Source of the DNA: Pleurocapsales cyanobacterium LEGE 10410
GTDB taxonomy: Bacteria; Cyanobacteriota; Cyanobacteriia; Cyanobacteriales; Xenococcaceae
Reading direction: 5' to 3'
Assembly (NCBI GenBank): GCA_015207195.1
Contig: JADEXJ010000035.1
Location: 1 to 47,382 of the forward strand
DNA length: 47,382 bases
Part shown: piece after piece, positions 1-7,950 of the stretch
Layout: each line of letters opens with the position of its first letter
Numbering within the stretch: position 1 is the stretch's first letter
Translations under genes and position numbers: made by a program
The notes under the pieces: model-generated
What the model was told of the DNA's origin: nothing
Seen by the model: only the letters and a program-made list of their open reading frames with translations
Database searches by the model: none

Positions 1-53
1 AGTGTTTTAGCTGTTTCTCGCAAAATTTGTTTATATGATTCTGTCCATTTCAT
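1..53 (-). CDS. Possible start of a transposase gene (partial)
   Basis: Reading leftwards from an ATG at 53, an open frame begins MKWTESYKQILRETAKT and runs off the window. Seventeen residues are too few for a firm call. The opening resembles the N-terminus of ISAzo13-type or helix-turn-helix transposases as I remember them. It lies upstream of, and divergent from, the + strand cargo genes. It could equally be a short chance frame. Confidence 0.3.
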   Translation of the reverse strand, partial: MKWTESYKQILRETAKT

Positions 54-162
54 GTCGGGAAAGCAATCAATTTTTCTCTTTTTTTTACCTTACACTTCAA
101 TTGGATGTTTATTTAATTGCACTTCCCTAAGTAAATAAAACAAACCAGTTGAGGAAATTGTA

Positions 163-573
163 ATGAAACCGATACAAGGGTTTATCAAGTTCAACCAAGG
201 CATACTACAAATGCCTTTCCCATGGCAGCTATGGATTCTGTTGCTAATGCTCGTTAACCTGATTGTTCCGCTCTTTTTTCTGGACCACCTAGAAGCCCAA
301 GTTGTAGTGGTCACATTTCTAGCCAATCTCATACTGATGACTGTTCTGACAGCCCGTTACGGTTTCACGAAAATTGTAGGGTTAGGACATATTTTCTGGA
401 TTCCACTCCTCTTTTTCCTGGGGCTGCACCAGAATGAACTACTAGTTAATGATTTATTCGGAATCTGGATTCTAGTTCTAATGACCCTGAATGCAACCTC
501 TTTGGTTATTGATGCGGTTGATGTTATTAGTTATCTCGCCACAGAGCGCCATGAAACCCTCAAGGAGCAGTGA
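163..573 (+). CDS. Small multi-pass membrane protein of unknown function
   Basis: A 136-residue, very hydrophobic protein with about four predicted membrane segments near residues 22-42, 46-66, 72-92 and 97-120, and short polar ends. The ATG at 163 follows a GAGG ribosome-binding sequence about eight bases upstream, which supports this start. I do not recognise a catalytic motif. It is the first of a run of + strand genes (NTF2-like, DM13, flavoprotein, hydrolase) that appear to be cargo. The C-terminal tail is charged. Inner-membrane location is inferred from hydrophobicity only. Confidence 0.6.
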   Translation: MKPIQGFIKFNQGILQMPFPWQLWILLLMLVNLIVPLFFLDHLEAQVVVVTFLANLILMTVLTARYGFTKIVGLGHIFWIPLLFFLGLHQNELLVNDLFGIWILVLMTLNATSLVIDAVDVISYLATERHETLKEQ

Positions 574-645
574 ATAGCAACCAATTGTTTCTGTGAAGAC
601 AACTTTAACAATAATAAAATTCGCTCAATAAAAGGAGATCAAACA

Positions 646-1044
646 ATGACTAATACATCAAATGACTTAAATGAATACCAAGCAATTAAAGAGACCGTCC
701 AGTTCTATATTGATGGTGCGATTGTCGGTAAATCTGAAATCATGAGCTGTGCCTTTAGTGAGGACGCAACCATCTATGGTTTCGTTTATCCAGACTTGAC
801 CAAGCCCAAGGAAGGTACGCTGCTTTCAGGGTCAATTCAGGCACTCTTTGATTTTGTTGACAGCACTGAACCAGTACAAAACTTGAAGGTAGAATTTGTG
901 CGTATAGATCTCGTCGGTACATCAGCCAATGTCAAACTAGAACTTTACGACTGGCTTGGTATGAGGTTTATAGATTCCCTCAACCTTCTCAAGACTGATG
1001 TAGGGTGGAGAGTTGTGAGCAAAGTTTTCCATCAACCGACTTAA
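646..1044 (+). CDS. NTF2-like (SnoaL/lumazine-binding-type) protein
   Basis: A 132-residue protein whose length and pattern fit the NTF2-like cone fold. An N-terminal helix contains YQAIKETVQFYIDGAIVGK, followed by FSEDATIYGFV, and the C-terminal strand pair ends GWRVVSKVFHQ. This resembles the putative lumazine-binding/DUF4440-type family common in bacteria next to oxidoreductases. The family binds small ligands or acts as isomerase-like or accessory proteins; no substrate can be assigned here. A strong AAAGGAG at 631-637 precedes the ATG. It lies 72 bases after the membrane-protein gene and may be expressed with it. Confidence 0.7.
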   Translation: MTNTSNDLNEYQAIKETVQFYIDGAIVGKSEIMSCAFSEDATIYGFVYPDLTKPKEGTLLSGSIQALFDFVDSTEPVQNLKVEFVRIDLVGTSANVKLELYDWLGMRFIDSLNLLKTDVGWRVVSKVFHQPT

Positions 1045-1159
1045 TATCGTTTTATGGCGCGTAAGAAGAATATCTCGTGAAATATATTACTTTGACTTGT
1101 TTTTCTTGATGTACAGACTTATCTGTCTGTTTAATAGATTGAAAAGGAGGTTCTGCATC

Positions 1160-1324
1160 ATGAAAAAACAATGGCAACAATCCTTATTCAGAATTGCTCT
1201 GTGGTTCGGAGTCGAGATTGTTCTAAACTTCGTCAATCTCGATACCCTCAGCAATTACAGTGAGTTTCTCTTCGAGAAATCCTTCTTCATCGATCCTCCA
1301 AAAATTGTTCTTCTCAGGGTTTAG
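1160..1324 (+). CDS. 54-residue conserved-looking small protein
   Basis: The ATG at 1160 is preceded by AAAAGGAGG, a near-perfect ribosome-binding site, so I choose it over an ATG 63 bases upstream. The product begins MKKQWQQSLFRIALWFGVEI, has one amphipathic or hydrophobic segment (about residues 8-25) and ends in a short basic tail. No domain was recognised. The NYSEFLFEK segment looks like conserved protein sequence rather than a chance frame, but this is an impression. It lies between the NTF2-like and DM13 genes. Confidence 0.5.
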   Translation: MKKQWQQSLFRIALWFGVEIVLNFVNLDTLSNYSEFLFEKSFFIDPPKIVLLRV

Positions 1325-1535
1325 GTGCGATCTCGCTTTGGCTAAATTACCGATGCTTATGTACTGATAGCATAGATTAGATCTCCAAAGCTCTGATAGC
1401 ACCTTCCTCTTCCTGATAGACTACGCCAACTGCTTCCGCCTCAAAATATGGGGACAAGTTTTTTTGTTCTCTTTTAGAAAGACTGGTCTGCCTGAATAAA
1501 TAACATCTACATCCAAATATCAAGGAGACAACATC

Positions 1536-2000
1536 ATGAAACGTTTTACTACTTTTACTACTATCGCTCTTTCTCTTTTACTTACTTCTGCCTCTGGTGT
1601 TAGCGCGCTGGAAACCATCAGCCAAAATAAAGTATCTGTATCTCTAAATAACAGCGTTTTAGTAGCCCAGGCGGGAACTTCCAGTAAATTTGTCACTGCT
1701 GAAAAAGACCATCCCACAACAGGAACTTTAAACATAATTGAAAAAGACGGCAAAAGATACATTGAGTTTAGAGATGACTTTAAGACGGTCGAAGGGCCTG
1801 ATGTAAAGATAATTCTGCATAAAAATGCTGCTGTACCAGTCACGGTCAAGGAAGAAGATTATATAACCATTGCACCCATACAAAGCTTTGAAGGCACTCA
1901 ACGTTACGAAATTCCCGAGGTGATTGATGTCAATAAATATGCTTCTGTAGCAGTTTGGTGTCAGGAGTTTAACGTTACTTTTGGCTATGCCCAATTGTAG
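1536..2000 (+). CDS. Secreted DM13-domain protein
   Basis: A 154-residue precursor. Residues 1-24 form a classical signal peptide (basic start, hydrophobic core, small residues before ALE). The C-terminal 105 residues match the DM13 domain pattern: a TGTLNI strand, GPDVKIIL, and the hallmark VAVWCQEFNVTFGYAQL end with its single cysteine. DM13 domains are extracellular and have been proposed to bind haem or take part in redox reactions. A role outside the inner membrane follows from the signal peptide. AAGGAG lies just before the ATG. A hairpin at 2013-2033 follows the stop. Confidence 0.8.
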   Translation: MKRFTTFTTIALSLLLTSASGVSALETISQNKVSVSLNNSVLVAQAGTSSKFVTAEKDHPTTGTLNIIEKDGKRYIEFRDDFKTVEGPDVKIILHKNAAVPVTVKEEDYITIAPIQSFEGTQRYEIPEVIDVNKYASVAVWCQEFNVTFGYAQL

Positions 2001-2012
2001 AATCTACCAGCC

Positions 2013-2033
2013 CAGAAAATCAGTTATTTTCTG
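2013..2033 (+). terminator. Possible hairpin after the DM13 gene
   Basis: CAGAAAAT and ATTTTCTG form an eight-base-pair perfect stem with a five-base loop, 13 bases after the DM13 stop. It is AT-rich and is followed by only a weak T-rich stretch, so it may slow or end transcription but is not a textbook terminator. Confidence 0.3.
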
Positions 2034-2153
2034 TCTAATTGTCGGTTTTTCTAGTCCATGAAACCTTTTCGAGACAAACAAGCTCAAAAGAGACAGATTA
2101 TGACTGCTTACAACAGATTATAAGGGCAATAAACATTAAGAGGGAGTAAAAAT

Positions 2154-3143
2154 ATGAAACTTACAAAACAAAACTCGATCGAGAAAACAAACCAAGTCTA
2201 CGATGCGATCGTCATTGGTGGTGGTGCAGCTGGACTATCGGCGGGAATATATCTGCAACGCTATCTCCTTTCGAGCTTAATTATCGACAAAGGTAAAGCG
2301 CGATCTGTTTGGATGCAGGAGTTACACAACTACCTTGGTTTACCTCCAGATACTCCTGGTAAAACTTTACTAAAACAGGGTAAAGAACATTATCTAACTC
2401 TTGGTGGCGATTTACTCAATGCCTATGTTGAAGAAGTTACCGATGAAGGAGAAACCTTTTTAGTGCGGGTGAAAGTTGGTAGAACCAATAGCATCTATGT
2501 AGAGTTTCGAGCTAAATATATTATTGCTGCCAGTGGTATCATCGACCATTTGCCAGCTTTAGAGAAGATGCAAAATGTTTTTGACTATGCTGGTTACAAC
2601 CTACACGTGTGTCTGCTTTGTGACGGTTACGAAATGCAGGATAAAAAAGTTGGCGTGTTTGCCAGTAGTGAAAGTGCAGCCCAAGTAGCTTTTAGCTTAG
2701 GTTGGTTTACTCCTTACATTACAGTGTTCACTCAAGGGTTATTTAATGTCAGTTATGAACTGCGTCAGAAACTCAACGAACATGGCTATTTTCTGGTAGA
2801 AACTCCTGTCAAACAATTCTTGGGGGAAAACCATCAAATGAGTGGTGTGGAGTTAGAAGATGGTTCGGTAGTTAACTTAGAAGCAGGATTGATTTCCATG
2901 GGTTCTCGCTATCACTCCGACTATCTGCAAAGTATTGACTTGGAATATCTAGGCGGTAATCTAGTGACAGATAAGATGGGACGTACATCTCATCCCAGAG
3001 TATTTTCTCTCGGCGACTTGAAAGTAGGCATGAATCAGGTAGTAGTAGCTGCTGCTGATGGTGCTTTGTCTGCTACCCAAATTTGGCGGGATATTCGTCG
3101 TCAAACTGGGGCCAAACGCAATTTAGATCGTCTCGCCGCCTAA
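2154..3143 (+). CDS. Thioredoxin-reductase-like NAD(P)/FAD oxidoreductase
   Basis: A 329-residue two-dinucleotide-fold flavoprotein. The FAD-binding GGGAAG lies at residues 22-27. A CLLCDGYE motif at 153-160 occupies the place of the redox CxxC of low-molecular-weight thioredoxin reductases, and the C-terminal FAD motif reads SLGDLKVGMNQVVVAAADG. The family transfers electrons from NAD(P)H through FAD to a disulfide. The Leu-Leu pair between the cysteines is unusual for a true thioredoxin reductase, so the partner may differ. The second nucleotide-binding glycine motif is weak (GVFASSESAAQ), which leaves NAD(P)H use uncertain. An AGGGAG ribosome-binding site precedes the ATG. It is probably part of the stress or redox cargo. 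Confidence 0.8.
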   Translation: MKLTKQNSIEKTNQVYDAIVIGGGAAGLSAGIYLQRYLLSSLIIDKGKARSVWMQELHNYLGLPPDTPGKTLLKQGKEHYLTLGGDLLNAYVEEVTDEGETFLVRVKVGRTNSIYVEFRAKYIIAASGIIDHLPALEKMQNVFDYAGYNLHVCLLCDGYEMQDKKVGVFASSESAAQVAFSLGWFTPYITVFTQGLFNVSYELRQKLNEHGYFLVETPVKQFLGENHQMSGVELEDGSVVNLEAGLISMGSRYHSDYLQSIDLEYLGGNLVTDKMGRTSHPRVFSLGDLKVGMNQVVVAAADGALSATQIWRDIRRQTGAKRNLDRLAA

Positions 3144-3224
3144 CGGGACTTTGACAACTACTACACCAACAAAATTATGCTGATGACTGCCGGGGTCTGC
3201 AAATCAAACTACAGGAGGTAGCAC

Positions 3225-4175
3225 ATGACCAAATACAGAAATAAATTGCCGCGACTATTGACCGTACCGCCCGAGGAGACGTTCAACGGCACCTGGCCCT
3301 TCAAAGCTCACTTTACGGAGGCACCAGGTTTTCGGATGCACTACGTCGATGAGGGTAAGGGTGAGACCGTTCTGGCTCTTCACGGTGAGCCAACCTGGGG
3401 ATACCTATTTAGGAACCTTATCAAGACCCTTTCGCCCCAGTATAGAGTGATCGCACCCGACCATATGGGCTTCGGAAAAAGCGAGACGCCCCAGGACAGG
3501 AACTATCTCCTTCAAGACCATATCGACAACCTGGAGCTGTTTGTCTTGGATCTTGACCTGAGAGACATCACGCTTGTTATGCACGACTTTGGCGGGCCAG
3601 CAGGTATTGGCTTGGCCATTCGTCACCCAGATCGCATCAAGCGGATTATTAGCACCAACGGGCCCACGCCGCTGGGTCAGCTGAGGCTTGGTGACACTCT
3701 CGCGAAGAACGGGGCCTCCTCCCCGTGGTTCAGTTGGATTGCCAAGGCGCACGCAGACGGAACCCTCGAACAGATTCTCGGGCAGCTCGACTACAACATT
3801 CTCAGCACGCTCAAGCTCAACGGCTTCGAGCGCCATGACGCGATCTCAGATACCTGGCTTGCTGCCTATCGCGCGCCGTTTACAGCTCCGAAGTATTGTC
3901 TGGGCGCTATAGGCTGGGCGAAGGGTTTTGCCGAAGGTACGCATCGGTTCGAATCGGCCGACGCTCCCACAGTGAAGACGCTTTCCCGCAAGCCAGCCTT
4001 GGCCATCTGGGGAATGGCCGATCGAACCCTTCAGCCCGAGTACTTCATTCCGCTGTTCAACGAAGCTTTTCCGAACGCTACCACGTATCCTCTAGAGGGT
4101 GTTGGCCACTACTGCCATGAGGACGCACCTGAAGAGGTCGCAAAACTAATCGATGAGTTCCTCCAAAAAAACTGA
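3225..4175 (+). CDS. Haloalkane-dehalogenase-like alpha/beta hydrolase
   Basis: A 316-residue alpha/beta-hydrolase with the layout of haloalkane dehalogenases: oxyanion motif HGEPTW (53-58), nucleophile elbow HDFGG with Asp121, acid Asp266 in WGMADRT, and His295 in GVGHYCHED. These form an Asp-His-Asp triad. Dehalogenases normally have Trp after the nucleophile to hold the halide. Here it is Phe122, so dehalogenation is not assured and another ester or epoxide substrate is possible. The gene is clearly richer in G+C than its neighbours, especially 3580-3990, which points to acquisition from a different genome. AGGAGGT before the ATG is an excellent ribosome-binding site. Confidence 0.8.
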   Translation: MTKYRNKLPRLLTVPPEETFNGTWPFKAHFTEAPGFRMHYVDEGKGETVLALHGEPTWGYLFRNLIKTLSPQYRVIAPDHMGFGKSETPQDRNYLLQDHIDNLELFVLDLDLRDITLVMHDFGGPAGIGLAIRHPDRIKRIISTNGPTPLGQLRLGDTLAKNGASSPWFSWIAKAHADGTLEQILGQLDYNILSTLKLNGFERHDAISDTWLAAYRAPFTAPKYCLGAIGWAKGFAEGTHRFESADAPTVKTLSRKPALAIWGMADRTLQPEYFIPLFNEAFPNATTYPLEGVGHYCHEDAPEEVAKLIDEFLQKN

Positions 4176-4189
4176 CTCTGAGGGTTCGT

Positions 4190-4473
4190 TAAGCTTTTGC
4201 CGACTTTTAATTCTGGTGGCAAAATATTACTTAACTTTTAGTGCCAAAATGCGATTGAGTTCTGGTCATTTGTACTCACTCTTGCATAGCCGATTTTCAA
4301 ATTTGCCTCCCAGTCCTAGAAATTTGTCGCCCTAAAGGACTAGCTTCGCGTCGCAAAACATAGTGCATAAATTGTAAGCTTTTGCCACTAACATTTGCAA
4401 CACGAAGAGGAGGGTGAAACATAGAAACATCGTAGAGCCAAAAACCGTCGCAAAAGTTAGTAGTTTTGCAACA
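4190..4473 (-). repeat. Repeat cluster resembling a transposon end
   Basis: No gene is seen here. TAAGCTTTTGCC occurs at 4190-4201 and 4375-4386, TTTGCAACAC at 4394-4403 and 4465-4474, and related GGCAAAAT and GCCAAAAT words lie at about 4218 and 4242. On the minus strand the outer edge reads TGTTGCAAAACTACTAAC from 4473 leftwards. TGT-starting ends with several spaced internal copies of one word are the architecture of Tn7/Tn5053-type ends. The edge lies eight bases from a truncated toxin frame. The interior would be to the left. This is inference from pattern only. Confidence 0.4.
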
Positions 4474-4481
4474 CTAAAGTT

Positions 4482-4556
4482 CTACTCAACTAGCGGAAGG
4501 TAAGCTTTACGAGCTTGCTCTTTGATTTTCAAGGGTAGTTTGGCGTATGAACTCAA
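4482..4556 (-). pseudogene. Truncated RelE/ParE-like toxin remnant
   Basis: Directly after the antitoxin stop, and in the same frame, the minus strand reads SSYAKLPLKIKEQARKAY, then LPLVE and a stop. KLP-KI-EQARKAY is the characteristic N-terminal helix of RelE-superfamily toxins paired with this type of antitoxin. The usual continuation (about 60 more residues, with the catalytic basic residues) is absent. Only about 18 residues look homologous; what follows is unrelated DNA and the edge of the repeat cluster. The toxin is therefore broken, plausibly by insertion of the element whose end lies at 4473. Confidence 0.55.
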
Positions 4557-4559
4557 AAA

Positions 4560-4781
4560 TCAGGTGTTGTCAAGGATTTCATTCAAATCTCTTACCCGAT
4601 TGGTTTCAATGTCTGATTCGACTTTAGCAATAAAATTATCTAATTTTCCTGTTGACAAATTATTCTGCATTTGCTTATCCCAAGCATCATCTAGATACTG
4701 ATTCAACCAATCTGCAAGTTTTCGAGCTTCTTTTGCTGGCAACTCTTTTATTGCTTTTTCAATCTCTAAAAGGGTCTTCAT
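4560..4781 (-). CDS. Orphan antitoxin-like protein
   Basis: A 73-residue, strongly helical, charged protein (IEKAIKELPAKEARKLADWL, then YLDDAWDKQM and an acidic C-terminal tail). This pattern is shared by small antitoxins that precede RelE/ParE-type toxins in cyanobacteria: an N-terminal pairing helix and an acidic C-terminal half that wraps the toxin. The cognate toxin appears truncated immediately downstream (4482-4556), so it may persist as an orphan or protect against a related toxin elsewhere. No DNA-binding fold is obvious. The family call rests on pattern and context. Confidence 0.6.
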   Translation of the reverse strand: MKTLLEIEKAIKELPAKEARKLADWLNQYLDDAWDKQMQNNLSTGKLDNFIAKVESDIETNRVRDLNEILDNT

Positions 4782-4942
4782 GTTTGATAATTTTCTGGAT
4801 TATGATTTTGTCTAAATCTAATGTAGATGTTGTCATATAAAAACAACACAGCGGCGTGTATTTCGATGAACTAAGGGACGGACGTTTATATCTTTGTATT
4901 TCTATTTTAGAGCCTATGAAAGAAGCAACGACAGATGTAGGC

Positions 4943-4984
4943 TTAGTTCTAGCTATACTAGTAAATTTATTTAGCTAGAACTAA
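4943..4984. terminator. Perfect 13-base inverted repeat after holA
   Basis: TTAGTTCTAGCTA (4943-4955) and TAGCTAGAACTAA (4972-4984) are exact inverted copies around a 16-base AT-rich loop. The site lies just past the holA stop (4997) and upstream of the antitoxin, so termination of the dnaN-dnaX-holA transcript is the simplest role. There is no clear T-run on the minus strand, so a protein-binding or recombination site is an alternative. Confidence 0.45.
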
Positions 4985-4996
4985 CTTTACTCTCGC

Positions 4997-5950
4997 TCAA
5001 ATTTTGTGAAACGCCCGACAAGCAATCAGCAATCGAGATTGTACAGCATCGTCTTTCATGCCCTGCTGACAGGCTACCTGTAGCTCGAATAAAAGAACTA
5101 CGGTCTGGGATAAACTCTTTAGCGAACATTTGGCTACTTCCTGGCGCAGATAGTAGATTCGATTGACGTTTCCAACATTAGCTAGCTTGGCAATTTCAGC
5201 ATTACCTTTGATACCTTTAACTATCGCCAATTTAGTCCATAACCAGGTTCTAAATTGGGTAATCAGGGTCGCAATAATCTTTAGCTGGGGTTCGCCTTTG
5301 GCTAAAAGTTCGCTTGTAAGTTGTGCTACTAATAAAGCTTGACCCGACTTGATGGCATCAGCCAACTGTAAGCTAGTTTGCGTATTGACTGGCACTAACT
5401 GAATTACTTGAGACTTATTTAATTTGCGATCGCCAGCATAAACTGATAGCTTTTCTAACTCTTTTTTCCTGCGTTCCGAATCGATACCAATAGCATCAGC
5501 TAAATATCGAGAAGCATCTTTAGTCAGCCTCAAGCCAATCTCTCTGGCTTCTGTTTCTACAGCCTTGACCAATAAATCTGACCGCCAGGGAGGAATCTGT
5601 TTGTATTCGGTTATTTTCCCTAAATCGAGTAGAAACTTAGAAACCTTTAGTCGTCGGTCTATCGAACTGGCGGTAAATATCAAACAGGCAGATTCTGGTA
5701 GTTTAGTAATGGGTTGTAGCAGCGACAAACCAGGTTCGCCAAATTCTCTAAAGTTACAGTTCTCGATAACTATCACTTTTTGACAGTTACCAAAGCTTGC
5801 GCTGAGTGAATCGATAATTGCTTCTGACAGGCTATCACAACTGTAACGCTGGTAATTAAGTGCTTGAAAATGTTGAGGAATTTGTTGTTTGTACTTGTTT
5901 ATTTCCTTTTCAATACGATGGCGATCGTCTCCTACTAATATGTGTATCAT
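4997..5950 (-). CDS. holA: DNA polymerase III delta subunit (clamp loader)
   Basis: A 317-residue protein of HolA length and layout. The N-terminal domain begins MIHILVGDDRHRIEKEI, where delta has its degenerate nucleotide-binding fold. The middle contains LIFTASSIDRRLKVSKFLLD, and a helical collar domain carries the family's LADAIGID-ERRKKELEKL and GEPQLKIIATLITQFR segments. Delta opens the beta clamp within the clamp-loader complex. The start ATG overlaps the dnaX stop (5947-5950, ATGA), indicating translational coupling with dnaX. A plasmid-borne delta is uncommon. It is diverged enough that a specialised loader is possible. Confidence 0.85.
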   Translation of the reverse strand: MIHILVGDDRHRIEKEINKYKQQIPQHFQALNYQRYSCDSLSEAIIDSLSASFGNCQKVIVIENCNFREFGEPGLSLLQPITKLPESACLIFTASSIDRRLKVSKFLLDLGKITEYKQIPPWRSDLLVKAVETEAREIGLRLTKDASRYLADAIGIDSERRKKELEKLSVYAGDRKLNKSQVIQLVPVNTQTSLQLADAIKSGQALLVAQLTSELLAKGEPQLKIIATLITQFRTWLWTKLAIVKGIKGNAEIAKLANVGNVNRIYYLRQEVAKCSLKSLSQTVVLLFELQVACQQGMKDDAVQSRLLIACRAFHKI

Positions 5951-7329
5951 TGTTTCTCCTCGATAATAATTTTGATAGGCTGCTGCTGTTTCAGCGACTG
6001 GCTAATGATGCGAGAGAGGCAAGTAGTATGGTTTTGAAACTTAGCTACGTATTTTGGTTCTACAGCCAATACAGCAAAGTTCAATTCTCTGTCAAATCCA
6101 ATTAAATTAGCATGGGACAGCATTTTTTGATTTGACGACTTGGTACTGTTGACAATTCTCGTCCACAATTCACCCAGGCTAACGGTAGATTTAGCGGTTT
6201 TAGCTGGAGACTGGCGATCGGCATGACTATCCTTAGTTTCTGTGCGAGTGGCATTCATCATGTTTAACAGGCAGGTTTCCAGCCAAACTGCATTGTTAAT
6301 ACTAAATCGAAGCTGCTGCTCTCTTTTTTGAAGCTGTTCGAGATTGCGCTCGATGCCATGCCGATCTGCTTTGTTAGCTAACTGACGAAGCTTTGCGTAT
6401 TCGAGATTGCTCAAAATTAAGGATTTACAATCTTTTTGGGTTGCTTTGATTAACAATAAATCTCGATGAGTGCTGAGTAAATCTTTGAGAATTAATTCGG
6501 GCGATTTTCCTGTTTGAATTAAATTTCTAGCTATCAAAAGTACGTTAAGCACATCCTCTTTAATTATGTTCACCATTAACTTCCAGAGTTCTTGAGGACT
6601 GATTCCGCCAACAGCTTCTACCACGACATCTAAAGTAATTTGTTGCTGTAAAACCTGTAATTGAGACAATAGCTGTAGGGAGTCTCTCAAGCTACCCAAA
6701 CTAGATTTGGCAATAGCGTCTATTGCTTCTGGGGTAATATCAATTTTTTCTGTCGTGGCTATGCGGCCGAGATGTTTTACTACAGCAGTTTGGGAAAGAG
6801 ATTTAAAGTTAAATAGCTGACAGCGAGAGACGATCGTGGGCAGAACCTTGTGTAGTTCCGTAGTGCATAAAATAAAGATAGTTTTGGCTGGTGGCTCTTC
6901 TATCAGCTTGAGTAGAGCATTTTGGGCAGCGTTAGTTAATCCATGCGCCTCGTCGATAATAAAAATTTTGTAGCGAACTTGAGACGGAGCGAGATGGCTT
7001 AATTCGACTAATTCTCTAGCGTTATCTACCCCATTGTGGGATGCAGCATCAATTTCAGTGACATCAATGGAATTACTGCGTTCGATGCTCCTACAGGAAC
7101 TACATTCACCACAGGGTTCGACTGTAGGCTGCTCGACTGATAGACAGTTTAGAGATTTTGCCAGGATACGGGCTGTTGAGGTTTTGCCAGTTCCTCTAGG
7201 TCCTGCAAATAAATAAGCAGGAGCAATTCTATTTGTCGTCAGAGCATTTTTGAGAGTTGTAGTAATAAACTCCTGTCCGATTAAATTCTCAATTTGTTGT
7301 GGTCTGTACTTGAGAGGTAAAGATTTCAT
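5947..7329 (-). CDS. dnaX: DNA polymerase III gamma/tau subunit
   Basis: A 460-residue AAA+ clamp-loader ATPase. Walker A GPRGTGKT lies at 43-50, zinc-binding cysteines at 62, 73, 76 and 79, Walker B IIDEAHG at 124-130, and the sensor/arginine-finger SRC motif at 168-170. These are all hallmarks of DnaX. The length suits gamma: little sequence remains beyond domain III for tau functions (DnaB and polymerase contacts). I found no in-frame slippery heptamer that would make two forms. It is coupled to holA by a four-base overlap. Together with dnaN upstream it suggests a plasmid-encoded clamp-loading module. Confidence 0.92.
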   Translation of the reverse strand: MKSLPLKYRPQQIENLIGQEFITTTLKNALTTNRIAPAYLFAGPRGTGKTSTARILAKSLNCLSVEQPTVEPCGECSSCRSIERSNSIDVTEIDAASHNGVDNARELVELSHLAPSQVRYKIFIIDEAHGLTNAAQNALLKLIEEPPAKTIFILCTTELHKVLPTIVSRCQLFNFKSLSQTAVVKHLGRIATTEKIDITPEAIDAIAKSSLGSLRDSLQLLSQLQVLQQQITLDVVVEAVGGISPQELWKLMVNIIKEDVLNVLLIARNLIQTGKSPELILKDLLSTHRDLLLIKATQKDCKSLILSNLEYAKLRQLANKADRHGIERNLEQLQKREQQLRFSINNAVWLETCLLNMMNATRTETKDSHADRQSPAKTAKSTVSLGELWTRIVNSTKSSNQKMLSHANLIGFDRELNFAVLAVEPKYVAKFQNHTTCLSRIISQSLKQQQPIKIIIEEKQ

Positions 7330-7520
7330 TTCTAAATTATTGAAGTAAAGCTAAATTTGAGGTCGAGGAATGTTGTAGGTTAGAAAGTATATCTAATCGA
7401 CCTGTTGGACTCATACCCGTTAGGGATTGTTAAATCTATATTTTTATGATTTGGTAACTTAATCTATTTTTGAGACAGTGCTTCAATCAGGAGTATTTTA
7501 GGTTAACTGGCTATGCTGAA

Positions 7521-7865
7521 ATGGGTAAAAGCTTTTTGATGATTTGGTTAATGAAACGGTTACTCAATCAAAAAATCAGCTTGGTTGCTGGCTCTCCAAC
7601 GAAACAGCGCGTAGCGTACGCTCAGATCGTGCGAATGTGTTTGTAGACGGCTTTTATAGCAATTGCATTGCGCGTAGTTGAAAATCTTAAAAGACTAGCA
7701 AACAAACCTACAGGGTGGGAATACTGGTCTGTACCAGCGCGTAACACGATCTGAGCATTAGCCTGCACAGAAGATGGCTTAAAGTTGGATTTGCGTATCT
7801 TAACTTTGGAAAGTGAAAGCGAACGAGCAATAGAAATGCAGGGATTAAAGGAAAAGAAGCGATGA
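7521..7865 (+). pseudogene. Decayed gene with two in-frame stops
   Basis: One + strand frame reads convincingly as protein across two stops: MGKSFLMIWLMKRLLN, then LVAGSPTKQRVAYAQIVRM, TAG near 7647, LKRLANKPTGWEYWSV, TGA near 7758, and DGLKLDLRILTLESESERA ending in KEKKR and a stop at 7865. The frame is open upstream to 7458. The composition is protein-like but I do not recognise the family. It is the only + strand coding trace in the 4.9-29 kb block. The rest of the 620-base gap between dnaX and dnaN shows nothing else I can support. Confidence 0.45.
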
Positions 7866-7950
7866 CGATAATACTACGATAGTCTCAAATCATTTGACAA
7901 TGTTCCCTATGCTTATGCCATTGCTATAAAAGCCAAGAGTAATTGTAATC

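Noticed and set aside
3405-4120. Several long frames overlapping the hydrolase gene on both strands.
   Set aside because: Shadow frames of a GC-rich gene; the hydrolase has all catalytic motifs and an excellent ribosome-binding site.
5947-7329. A programmed frameshift in the plasmid dnaX.
   Set aside because: A-runs occur (for example near 6320) but none is in the X-XXY-YYZ phase of the reading frame.
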